A stretch of 64,000 nt of DNA from Mesorhabditis belari (taxonomy: Eukaryota > Nematoda > Chromadorea > Rhabditida > Rhabditidae), in the NCBI GenBank assembly GCA_958450365.1, contig CAUEEP010000438.1, positions 62,001-126,000 on the forward strand, given 5' to 3'. Positions within the stretch are counted from its first letter, which is position 1. Each line of letters begins with the position of its first letter. Made by a program: the position numbers and the translations under genes. Shown here piece by piece: positions 43,789 through 54,779 of this stretch. The notes beneath the pieces are model-generated. The model was not told the DNA's origin. It ran no database searches and saw nothing but the letters and a program-made list of their open reading frames with translations.

Positions 43789-44091
43789 TCAGCATGAGGA
43801 AACTGACAATTCTTCGTGAAGGTCGCTCTTCTCGTCCCTCAACTCGTCGATTTGTCTTTGATTTTTGTTCCTGGAGTTCTCAAATATTCGATTTATGCTT
43901 TTTTTCGACTCACTGTTACTTCTGGAGACGGAGTTTTTTGTGTCTTTTTTGGTAATCTTATCGATTAAGCAATTATGTATGTATTGTAGATATAATGAGC
44001 TGTATCTGTCTTTATTCGAGTGAAAATGTCCGGCGAAAGAGATACTGTTCGAAAATCGCTTTGAGTTTAACAAAGATCTCTTCTCAATCAA
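43789..44091 (-). CDS. Coiled-coil ORF convergent to CTL gene D
   Basis: A 100-codon minus frame rich in Ser/Lys/Asn, ending in a charged coil (NKNQRQIDELRDEKSDLHEE) and a stop. Tails of this ORF lie at 18085-18170 (plus) and about 38270-38345 (minus), in each case convergent to a CTL gene end. The first part overlaps repeat sequence shared with 10.25 and 14.2 kb, so the start is doubtful. It may be the last exon of a neighbour gene co-duplicated with the lectins. Confidence 0.4.
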   Translation of the reverse strand: MIEKRSLLNSKRFSNSISFAGHFHSNKDRYSSLYLQYIHNCLIDKITKKDTKNSVSRSNSESKKSINRIFENSRNKNQRQIDELRDEKSDLHEELSVSSC

Positions 44092-44300
44092 AGGAGTCCC
44101 TATGAATCCAAATTAAATAGAATTACGGGATAGATCGAAAGCTCGGCGTTCCGTGGCTGGATCAAAGTTATCATGGAGATCACAAAAGAGAGAAACCCGT
44201 GTGGGTTTGAATGAGAATTTTATTATTGTGGGTAATTATTAAATGATCGTGATGAAAAGAGATGCTTTCAAACAATGATCAATCACTTTCTTCAAATCAC
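44030..44300 (+). repeat. Composite repeat with mariner derivative
   Basis: The part at 44030-44130 matches 10250-10340 and 14190-14270. The part at 44150-44290 is the same mariner deletion derivative as at 10440-10560, containing GAGAAACCCGTGTGGG and TTTATTATTGTGGG. Confidence 0.6.
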
Positions 44301-45070
44301 GATCAATTTAAGGTGAAATAATTGGTTAATCGATGGCCAAATTGCCGTGTTGTGCATGGGCGTCAACGTCATTTACAGAGCCAACGATTGGTCGAGCGTG
44401 AAAACCAAGATTGCCAAGTACTGTACTGTCATTAAATTTGTTACTTTTAAAAATGGTTTTAACCCAATATCTAATCAATCTAAATTCAATCAATTTACCA
44501 TCCTAATTTAGAGGATTCTATGTACTCAGCTGAGAAATGAAAAGTCGACAAGATGAGCACGAGTGCTTCCATGAAATCAATGAAAAATTGCCGCTTCATG
44601 GTAAATCATGGTATTGGGCGATCCTCATTCAAAGCTATGTTTGAGCAAAAAATGACCTTGGAATGGTCCTTTTCCATCAAGTCAGGAGTTGGGCATTGAC
44701 GAAGCTGAACAAGAGGCAAAGCAATACGATTCAAAGCTGATCTTATTAACATATTACTTCAGGGTCAAGAACGCAAAAAGTCCGATGACTGTAGTGGTTC
44801 AATTATGGCTTCAATTTACAGAAAATCCGACTCAAGCTCTCAATTATGTGTTTGCATGATTGTCTTTATCTCACTTGCTCATTTTTGTTTAAACTCTTAA
44901 CTGACAGAGCTAGATTTGAGTTCATTTCATAAAAGTATCAGAAAATTTCTTTCTTTTCTTTCTATCAGTCCCAAAACGACAAAAACACAATAAAACTAGC
45001 CAAATTCAACGAATGAAAACAAAACTGTAAAAAGAAATGAGGATGACAAATATTGTCTTTCAGTTTGACG
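44300..45070. other. No supported gene
   Basis: A 30-residue open piece at about 44330-44420 (IAVLCMGVNVIYRAND) is bounded by weak splice-like signals and was not assignable. Otherwise AT-rich with short frames. Confidence 0.3.
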
Positions 45071-45071
45071 G

Positions 45072-48000
45072 CTAGATCTCGAACTCTGAAATCTCGAACT
45101 CTGATAAGGATCGAGATTTTGAATGTTCAAACCTTGTCCTGAAATTAGCTGGCTGCTTCAGATTTGCCACTTTCTGTTTGTTTTTAGGCTTATCGTATCC
45201 GAGTGGATGAATGACAACGCACATACAAGCCACTGACGTTATGCCAACGCAGACAACCACATAAATGCCTGAAAAGTGTAGCTTAATCAAAATTCGAGTA
45301 TCCCCTAGCTACAGTATTCCATAGCTACTATGTGTTACTACCATATACCATAGTTACAGTATGTATAAAAAAGCTACAGTAGAGTTTAGCTATGTATACT
45401 CTAGCTAGGTAGGCTCTAGCTCTCTCTCCCTAATTACCGCTAATTATGGCGACACCTTTTTTGGAAAATTTTCTGGCAAAAGCCTGGCCTATTGCCAAAG
45501 TGCCAAATGTTATATAGAAAAATAAAGCCCTTCATCTTGGCATCATTTATCCACAAAGAACTTCTCGATTGAAGTTATAAAACTTATTTTACAAGCTCTC
45601 ATTTTTTACAAGTTCATTTGAAAACTCCGTAAAAAAAGGAAAATTGAGCTTTTTCGAATATCCATTTGACAGGAAGATCTTTTTGTATAAGCTTCACCAG
45701 CGTTATATTTTTGTTCAATGGCTCTTTTAAAGCAAAATAACAAAAGTTTGATTCAAGGAATCCCTTTTTGGGTGAAAGATTGTGCGCCAAAAAGTGTCAA
45801 AAATGGCAGATCACTGAAGAGTGGAAAAGTGACAATTTGAGCTCATTCAAGAGCTTGTAAAATGAGTTGTACAATTCCATTCGGGAAGTTCTATGTTCTT
45901 CTTTGATAAATGATGGCAAGATGAAGGGCTTCATTTTCCTATATAACACTTGGTACTTTGTTAATAAGTCAGGCCAGTCAGGGCAACACTTGCCAGCAAC
46001 TTTTTCAAAAAAGGTATCGCCATACAGGGTCCGAGAAAAGTATTGTCGCGTCTCTTTGAACAAACTTTTATGCGATTTAAAGTATCCTTTTACATTGTGT
46101 AAAACATGGATTTTGTCCAGTTTTTTTTCCTCTTTCGAATGGTGCATATCATTCAATGTGTATTTTTAGAAATGCAAGTTTGCCCTCATCGAGAAGCGAT
46201 CGCCATGCTTTTGAAAGCCGGAGCGTCGAAGGCGGCCATCTCGCGAAAGCTCAAAACCAACATCAGAACTGTTCAACGGCTTGCCAAACAATTGCAAGAG
46301 AAAGGACACGTCAAGGAGAAGCCGAAAAAAGGAAGACCTCGATCGGTGAACACGCCAAACATCCGGAAGCTCATCAAACAGCGAATTGATCGAAACGACG
46401 AGCGAAGCTTAGGAAAAATGACTAAGGAGCTGAAAATCTCGGATTGGTCGGTTCGAAACATTGTGAAAAAGGAGCTGGGACTTCATAGTTATCGTCTCCG
46501 ACAAGGTCAGTTTCTTACCGATGATGCGAAATTCAATCGAGTTCAAAAAGCCAAGCGGCTTCTTTGTTTTTTTAAGACGGCACGCATCGAGGACGTCTTG
46601 TGGTCAGATGAGAAAATTTTTACCATCGAAGTTGCCCACAATTCCCAAAACCATCGTCAACTGATGTCACCGGCCCAGAAGAACACTTTGAAGCGGAAAA
46701 TCCGGACACGGGGTCTTTTTCCGAAAAGATTGATGGTTTGGGGAGGAGTGACTGCGGATTCGAAGACTCAGCTTGTTTTCATCGACAAGAATGTCAAAAT
46801 CAATGCCCAGGTTTACCAAGATCAGATTCTCAAGAATGCTCTGATCCCCTGGAGTCGAAAAAACCCTAACATGGCCTTCTAGCAGGACTGGGCCCCGGTC
46901 CATGGAGCGAAAACCACAATGGACCTGATTCGGCGCGAATTGCCCTCTCATTTCACGAAAGAAGACTGGCCCAGCAACTCGCCGGACCTCAACCCTTTGG
47001 ATTTTTCAGTATGGGGCTTCTTAGAGGAACGTTTGAGGCATAAGAAAATCGCAAATCTTGGTGAGCTCGAGAGGGAATTGATCGCTGCCTGGAACGATAT
47101 TGATACCAACTACCTCCGTGCCACTGTCGGCTTAGTGATCTCGCGTCTGAAAACCTGTATCAAAGCCAAGGGTCCAATTTCGAACACTTGTTATAAATTT
47201 GAATTTTTGGTTATTTATCTGTTATTTCTTTCAATAAATATGTTAAAAGCTCAATTTTGAAAAAAAGATATGATGGTTGGAAAAACTACAATACTTTTCT
47301 CGGACCCTGTAATTCGCCATAACATTATAGAATTTATTACTAAGGAAATGCTTTGTGTTTAAAACTGTTTTTTTTATCTTTTACTTACCCAATAAAGGAA
47401 ATACGCGAGTTTTCGGAATGGCATCAGCAAGCATATCCAAAAGAACGGTCATTGACACAAGACTCGTCAAACCGATGGCTAACTGAAGCCAAATATCAAT
47501 TGTTGCTTAAATTTCCACCTTTGCTAGCTGATCTTCTTTAATATTTGGTGACCAGAGCATTCCAATCAGTGAAAGAAGTGTCAGAATGAAACATGGAAGA
47601 GCTATCACGTAGACATAAAAGTTTGGCTCTCGTTTAATCGTGATCATGAAAGCTACCTGTAATTGGATTTTTGACAGAAAATAATGGCGATATTTTCAAG
47701 CAACTCTTTTTCAAAAACTTACAACTTCTAGCGGTTGTTTTGCCGTGATTGAGTAGGTAACCGGGATCGCGGCGACCACCTCCCATTCACCATTTCCCTG
47801 AAATTTTCAAACTTTTACAAAGATCTCAAATTCACCTCGAAATTATTCTCAAGATCAGGCAGTACTCTAGGCCAAAGCGAGATCCATTGTCTAAACGAAT
47901 TGTGATCAAAATTTATATTCTAAAGTCTCACGGTTGCATGGAAAGAGAGAGAATCGGTAAGCTGCAGTTCTGCTTGTCGAATGGGAACTTGTTAGCCTGA

Positions 48001-50306
48001 GTTTGAGGAAATTTTGTTAGATATTTCCGAGGTTTACATTTATTGAGCAAGCCGTCTCGGAATAGTAGGCGGTTGTGAGAAATATTGAGCCATTGCTGTA
48101 GATCTGAGCACCTTGAGCAGCGATCCCGCTCACCTCGTCCAAGACTCTCCTGGAAACGTGCAAAGTTGGGCACTATTGGCTTTAGGGGAATTATAAATGT
48201 AGCAGAATCAATAGGTAAAACATTCCAAGCACTAGTCAAAGTCCAGCACTAGTACATTCCAAGCACTAGTCCAGCACTAGCACAAGTCCTAGTTACAGTA
48301 GCCCTGAGGATTTCAAAGAAGTCTAACTATCTACTAGTAAGATTGTTACTTTTACTAACTATCCCTGTAGCCACCACAAGTTGGGGAAAATTATATTCGA
48401 ATTACGTCTTCATTTTGCCCCATGCCCTCAATACAGTAGCCTCTCCGTGTTCAACTAAATATCTTTGCGTAGACTTTTGCCCCTTTTAAGCCATGAAATT
48501 TGTTGTTTCTGCCCTTCTTTTTCAATTATTGCAAGTTAAATCCACAAAATTTTGATAAAGTTTGTTTTCTCTTTTTGCATCTTGATAGGTGTAAAAGTTG
48601 CTTAATTAGCTCTGTTCTGACTCGTCGACAAGTTGGCATAAAGGTGCGGTTTTTACACATTCAAAATACAGTTGAGAGAGCAAGAATAGGTCTAAACAAA
48701 GAAATAGCTGGCTATAGTTAAGAGTACTAAGTCTAGAAGAGAAATATTTCTTACAATCCCTTGTTTGAGTGTATTGCTGAGTAATCGAACCAAGTCTTTT
48801 TCTCGTTTCCTCCTTTTCGAGAGACAAGAGTCTTTGTACATAAGAAAATTCGATCAGTTATTGTTAGGCTTAAGCCCAGGTTACTCTATTTCTAGTAACG
48901 ATTTTCTTTTATACAAAAGACTACTTACGCATTTGACACAACCGTGTCAGGAATCCACAGCTTTTCCGCAGTAGTTACAATCGAATCGACGCCTCCAAAG
49001 TCGGTCTTATCCCAAACGAGCCTTGGATCACGCCAGATCTGGATTTACTTTTACAAGTGGATGGCTAAACGAATCTTCTATTCGAATCTAGTGATTCTTA
49101 CCATTTCGATCTCCAATCTCGTATTAAACCTCTGTTTCTCAGCATCCTAAACGTCTTATTTACCCAAGAATTCATCCACCAACAAACCAAGTTGAAGACT
49201 CTTACGTAAGACAAAAGTAAGTCGATCCTCATCCTTTTCGTTTCACTGTCTAAACCTGAGAGTTTGCCAGCTTGAGAGTCTTTCCAACCCACTCGAAAAA
49301 TTAACAGGCATCGGAACGAAAATCGGCGCCAATTCTTTTTCATATTCACGTGTGATGAATAATTCTTTCAAGATGAGCGACGCATTGTTCATGTAATTTG
49401 AGAACTCTTCTGAAAATTTGAAAACTCTTCTGAGGGGTCTCCTTGGAAGGTCAAATCTTGAACTAGATTAGAGAAATGGCAGATTGAATTCAGCTTTGTA
49501 GATACTTATTTTCAAAAATCTTTGGGCATTGTTGAGGTCCATTGATAGTTCTTTGCCGCGCCTACGAACAAGTTCTTGAGATGAAGAATTCTCGGCAGTT
49601 CCCTACGCACCTTTCACAATGTTTGGAGTCCAAGACTGTTCAGTGGAATAAATTCACTGAATCAAAATTGGTCGATTGAAAATCTGCTGGTTGAGGTTTT
49701 GCTAGTCCTAAGCTCATTGGTTTTGGTTGATTGGTTACTAGATTTCTACTGGAATAATTCATTTGTTCATCTACTTCTATTCGGACGTGTCCAACAAGTA
49801 ACTCATCCAATTTTCTTAAAATGATCAAAATTTTGGTCAATTTGCTCTAAAAATGACGTCCAAATAAGATTTGAAGCTAAAAATTTGCACTTCGGGGCTT
49901 TCGGGGTTTGGGAATTGACTGAAGGAGTTATTTCATTGCTGGAGGGGTTTATTTTATTGCTTTCTCACAAGTTTCTAACAATTTGAATCTAATTTTTACC
50001 TGTTTCTCCATATTGAACATAGTTGAATTCAGCTAATATCAGTCTACAGAATTGCAGAACGAAAATCAAAAAGAACATTGAATATTAAACGAATAAATGT
50101 TTCAATGTTCGATGAGTAGCCATTTCATGAAACGAAACCTTCTCTTCGAAAGCATATTTCTTGTTTGAGTGTGGTTTACTCACCTGGATGTCAATTGTTT
50201 TCTCTTCTTCGGGAAAAAGTGATATTTGTCCTGCTTCCCTAACCATTTCGAGAGTTTTTAGTCTCTCAATGCACTTCTTTTCACCTTTTATTTCAGTTCT
50301 CACGAA
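45072..50306 (-). CDS. Cys-loop ligand-gated ion channel subunit (nicotinic-receptor-like)
   Basis: Minus-strand exons with consistent phases: 50306-50184, 50032-50000, an uncertain stretch near 49.3-49.1 kb, 49038-48929 (IWRDPRLVWDKTDFGGVDS), 48103-48038, 47996-47932, 47890-47836, 47797-47723, 47656-47519, 47482-47389 and 45268-45072. The Cys-loop is CSINANKFPFDKQNC, with the canonical 13 residues between cysteines, split by a 41-nt intron. TM1 follows IKREPNFYVYV. TM2 reads GLTSLVSMTVLLDML after a 36-nt intron, and TM3 is YVVVCVGITSVACMC. Then come about 45 hydrophilic residues and a stop, with no TM4 seen. No adjacent Cys-Cys pair (alpha signature) was located. A maT mariner sits in the TM2-TM3 intron. 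The signal peptide was not found. Confidence 0.75.
46025..47309 (+). mobile_element. maT (DD37D) mariner-family transposon, 1285 bp
   Basis: The ends are inverted repeats of at least 22 bp beginning CAGGGTCCGAGAAAAGTATT. A TA lies on each side (46023-46024 and 47310-47311), the expected Tc1/mariner target duplication. The element occupies an intron of the channel gene, antisense to it. Apart from one nonsense codon the transposase is complete, and the terminal repeats match closely, so the insertion looks young. Confidence 0.93.
46172..47260 (+). pseudogene. maT transposase, one in-frame stop
   Basis: About 362 codons. The N-terminal helix-turn-helix (EAIAMLLKAGASKAAISRKL) and a basic GRPR linker (KKGRPRSVN) bind the ends. 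The catalytic triad lies in WSDEKIF, in QDWAPVH and in PNSPDL-type sequence (NSPDLNPLDFSVWG). There are 37 residues between the second and third Asp, so it is DD37D, the maT clade. The codon for the Gln before the second Asp is TAG (46880-46882), and the usual QDGAPxH reads QDWAPVH. Start chosen at 46172 because the helix-turn-helix begins there; an upstream in-frame ATG (46106) adds only hydrophobic residues. Confidence 0.9.
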
Positions 50307-51706
50307 CTGGGCAAATAGTAAATGTTTGTATGTCTTTTTCCAGGTAACTTTTCAAATTGTACCTGCCAATTACAAACAACAGAAAGTCAATCATAGACAA
50401 ACAGTTTTATTACATTCTATTAATCTTTTTCTTTACAAGGCTTTACAAGTTTGAAAATAAAAGCTCAAACTCGGTCTCGAATTCTTTACATTTACCATCT
50501 GATAATGAGATCAGGAAGCAGATTATTAGCATAAAAAGGAAATAAAACGATACGTCGGATAACTTAAAATGTTTCTATTTGAGATTTTGTCCGTCTTCGT
50601 TGCCGTTTCCCGATCGTTTGTGGGAGTAAAGAGATGAGAACAAATAGTGCCAAAAATAGACATCCACTAGGCACAAATGATATGATTGATTCGACTTTTC
50701 AATAGAATTGCGAACAAAGTGGAGTGATTGAACTGAAATCGGAATTGGAGCAATGAAGCTGTTTCGAAAATCGGTCCAACATTCAAACCGTTGGTTTGAC
50801 AGTGACCATTACTGAATACTGAAGGATCTGGGATGACCAGGAAGCGATAAAGACAAATAATTTAATTTTTCAATTTGAAACTGATGTGCTTTGAAAACAA
50901 GAGAAAAAACACGATGGAAAACTAAGTCACAGATTATAAACTTTACTTTTACTCTTATTCAGCCAATAAGACACTTACGATAAGATCTAAAACCTTGTTT
51001 ACTTAAGCTTTTACTTACTATTTACTGTTTACTTTACTTAAACATCAACTTCGCACCTGAATCAGCTCAAGAATAGAATTCAGGTTATTCAAATTTTAAC
51101 TACAGTAGCTAGTAGACAAAAATTTTGAACACTTTCTATCGAAAAGTCTCTTCTTTATCTGAACTCTCCATTTATAGCAATTTCACATTTGATCAACACC
51201 AGTTCCACCAAAACACCTCTTTCCTAACCTTTCAACTCTTCTAATTCTTCCATTTTTTGGTGTTAGACATTACCATAAATCTTCCCTTTTTGTAAATCAA
51301 TGCTTAAAAACAACTTTTACCACCACATTCTTAACCTATTCAGCTGTTTTTAACCGCTTTGACCCGATTTTGGAACAGAAATTCAAAAATCAATAGAACT
51401 TTCTGCAGAGTAGAGATAAGAAATTAACTTACTCTTGCGGACAACAAAAGTTTTGGGCAAATATTTTGAACAAAGAAGTCTTTTGAATAGATCTTTCAGT
51501 TTTTGAATGTTAAACCGTTTTAAACGGACAATTGCCCCCTAATTTTCGTCTTTTTCAAAAAGATTTATTCAAAATTTATCTAAAAATGCCCTTTCTTTGG
51601 CAAAACGACTCTTTGACGGTCTCTTGCAAACGAAACGAGAAAAGCTTTGTTCAGCATTGAAAGCGTACGACCAAGATCCGAAATTACATGACGGATCGTT
51701 TGCAAT

Positions 51707-53689
51707 CTAAAATAGATAATCTAACAAAATGTAGTCAATCAATAACAGTCGTTTGCAATTATGGTTTAAAATCACACTTACAAGACCGTAATACATATCG
51801 GACCAAATAAGCGGACCAAATGTAAAATCAACAAGAGATCCATCAGTCCAAGTTCCAACACCAACTGTTCCATTCCCATAATAGCCGATCCAAGCCCATT
51901 GCCAATAACATGAATTATTGTCAGAAGTTGTGATCGGTATTCCCGATACGTTTGCATATACAAGATCTAAAGATAACTTCAAAGTTTGTGCCAATTGTAT
52001 GAAGATTCTACAGGGTAGTCGACGAAATTTGGCGCAAGGTTCTTGCCTCGTAGATGATGACGGGTTTATCAAAACCTATTGAGCTCAAAATCCAAAGATG
52101 TAGCAAATTTTCTGTAGTTTCTGGAACTTATAACTATTTTACAAGAGTTCTTCTAGTTCTTGAGTTATGCCCTCCAAAAAAAAACTCCGCTCCGAAAGTG
52201 ATATAGAGATTCACCCTAGAATATTGTGTTGTTCACCAAGCTGGTTGCTAAAAAGGTTTTCAATTATTAGCTAAGGTCTTGTTTTAGTTAACTTGAACTT
52301 GAATCTGATGAAAAAGAATGAAAAAAAACGCGCACTTTGTTTTTGTAATGGTAATGTTGCTTTCTTTTCATTCTGTACTAATGAAGCGTAAAACTATAAA
52401 TCCCATTTACTTTAAGTAGTTTAAAGTAAATTTGATTTATATTTTTTTTTCTTAAGCTTCTAAATTCTGTTTAGATAGATGGTCTAACATTAGAGAAAGA
52501 ATTTGCTAATATTTGTGTTGCCATCGATCTGTTGTGTCAATCCCGTCTGTGCTCTTCTCACGAGTATTAACCTTATGCTGAATTGTTATGTTGTTATGTT
52601 GTTGTGAGGTTGTGAGGTTATGTTGTTCTTGTTATGTTGTGAGGGTTTTGGGGAAAACTCGATTAACCTTTTGTGCTACTCGGCTATTCTGAAACAAAAT
52701 CATCCCCGAAGATTAAAGCGGGTCACATCCCGAACTTACCAAGCACAAAATTGTTTTCGTTTTCTGAATGAATCGAGACCAAATGAGAACCCATTCTTCT
52801 GCAATTAGTCTCGGCTGTTGTGAAATTGTATGCTTGCCAATAAACGCCATCAGTGTATGTGAAATTCTAGAACTAACACTGGTGATTCAAAAGAAGGATA
52901 CCTGCAAGAAATAGCAATAATCAGTTTGTTCGTTATATAGCCAGCCATCAGGACATTGAAAATCTGGAAGGTAATATGGATACAATTTCGGTTTCATTTG
53001 ACTTACCATCTCCATTGATTGAACAGAAAAATGGACGCGCAAATGAACATTCAGCTGCCAGCCAATATCCATTTTGAGGATCCATTATTGTGCAAAGACT
53101 TGTATTGCTCGAATTATTTGGTTCATCTAAACGATAACTAGTTAGAATTGATTAACATTTATCTACAGAATCAATCAAAACTTTCAAATAAACCCACTGA
53201 GAGCCCAATGCGTATAAGTGAGCGGTGATCCATCAGCGTAAGCCCAAACGTTATTCATTTGCCTTTCCACTCCAATATACGGCGATAGATTGTTCAAAGC
53301 TTAAACTATTGAAATTTATGTTAATTTTATCGGATTACCTTGCTGAGTCATTGAGAATACATAAGTGTTTTCAAAAATGTTCTGAATTTTCACTGGAACT
53401 CCGCCAAGAGATTGACAATAGCGAATGACATCAAGGTAGAATTTGGCTGAATTGGGGATTTTTGTTTTAGCTTTTGACTGATTTTTGGTTCAAAGCTTGT
53501 CTCTAATGGATTCAGTTACTATTTTAACCGTTTTTGATTAAATTTTACGCCATTTCCTTTCAAAAGCTTACTTTGATTAACCACAAACATGCACACATCC
53601 TCATTCGGTATTTCAATACTTCCTTCTGGACAATGAAATGCATCCACGAAGCAAAAGAAACCAAAAATAAAGAAAAGCAATCGATACAT
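51707..53689 (-). CDS. Secreted protein with two C-type lectin-like domains (clec type)
   Basis: Exon 1 (53689-53572) encodes a signal peptide (YRLLFFIFGFFCFVDA) followed by FHCPEGSIEIPNEDVCMF. Later exons give YLDVIRYCQSLGGVPVKI, SPYIGVERQ and VWAYADGSPLTYTHWAL, then LCTIMDP and SFARPFFCSINGD. That completes domain 1 with both disulfide pairs plausible. Domain 2 starts FQCPDGWLYNEQTDYCYF, continues ETNCRRMGSHLVSIHSENE and WAWIGYYGNGTVGVGTWTDG to about 51785. The closing exon with the last two cysteines was not found, and a stop follows near 51707. It resembles the secreted two-domain clec proteins of nematodes, often linked to gut immunity. Separate from the coiled-coil family. Confidence 0.7.
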
Positions 53690-54101
53690 TGCCGACTTTT
53701 TGGTGAAAAAGTCGAGAATTGTTTAAGATTTTAAGATTTTTAAGATAAGACTAATGGCACATTTTTGGGCATTTTTCAAAAAAAAAATGCGCTTATCAAC
53801 TTGGCCACGTTTTTGTCACACAAATCTGTCACAAAAACACAAAATTCAAATGTGTTTTTTTATTTTGGTTTTTATCAAGTCAACAAAGTGTTTCAAAGAT
53901 TCATTTATTAAAATCGAGTTTAAGCCTTCACTTTATTCCAAAGATAATCTTTGTTTGTCGGTTTTCAATTTTGACCACGTTTCTTTTGCTTTAGCGTGGA
54001 TTCATATCATTGTCCAGTAATTCTTTGATGGCATTTTACGGACAAATCGAGGACACTCGTTAACCGATCCACATCCGCAAATCCATCGACAAGTACAGCT
54101 A

Positions 54102-54368
54102 TCATTTGCGATTCAAATTTTTAAATTGATTACACAAACTTTTGCAACTCTGGGTAAACCATGGTTTCGGTAGAGTGAACCAAGCATAATCTGCCTGAGA
54201 TCCATCAGTCCAACCACCGTTCCCGTTGACGCCAATCCAGGCAAACGGCAGAATTCCGGCATCACAAACATTTGAAACTACGAGATCTATTGGCTCAATG
54301 AACGGCGAGACAGAGCCACTTTCGTTTTTGGAAGCTAAAAGTACTCGAGTGTACATCTGAGCTATCAA
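54102..54368 (-). pseudogene. Second clec-type fragment
   Basis: A minus frame contains LPFAWIGVNGNGGWTDGS and ADYAWFTLPKPWF, the WIG and WTDG region of a C-type lectin-like domain. It resembles the exon at 51785-51966. No signal peptide or neighbouring lectin exons are apparent. Probably part of a tandem copy damaged near the fold-back element. Confidence 0.6.
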
Positions 54369-54779
54369 TACTTTTCAATAACATCTTGCAATATTGACAT
54401 GAAACGTTTCTTTACGATAAAACGATAAAAATAATTTCATTACGAATACGTATTGGGTCAATGCATATGAAATAGCTAAAAGTTGGACAAGGCATTTATC
54501 AAATCAATCTACAGTCGACTCTCTCTTTAACAGAACTCTATATAGCGGAATGGAATTTTGGTCCTGGCCAACGCTACAACAGAAAATTTTTTTTGGTCCT
54601 ATCCATTCCGTTTTAGAGAGAGCCGGTTGTAAATATTTTCCATTATCTTCAATAATCTTTTCCCGTTTTTTACAGTTCTCGGATGCCCTTCTCATAAAAG
54701 GCCTTCGATTTCCCAGCAAAAAAAAGTCCGTCAGCCACTTTTTGACGTCATCTTCGCACATAGGTTACAAAAATAATCG

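Noticed and set aside
45797..46169. Paired ORFs of about 100-119 codons on both strands
   Set aside because: They straddle the left end of the maT element and an intron of the channel gene, so they cannot be one ancestral gene.
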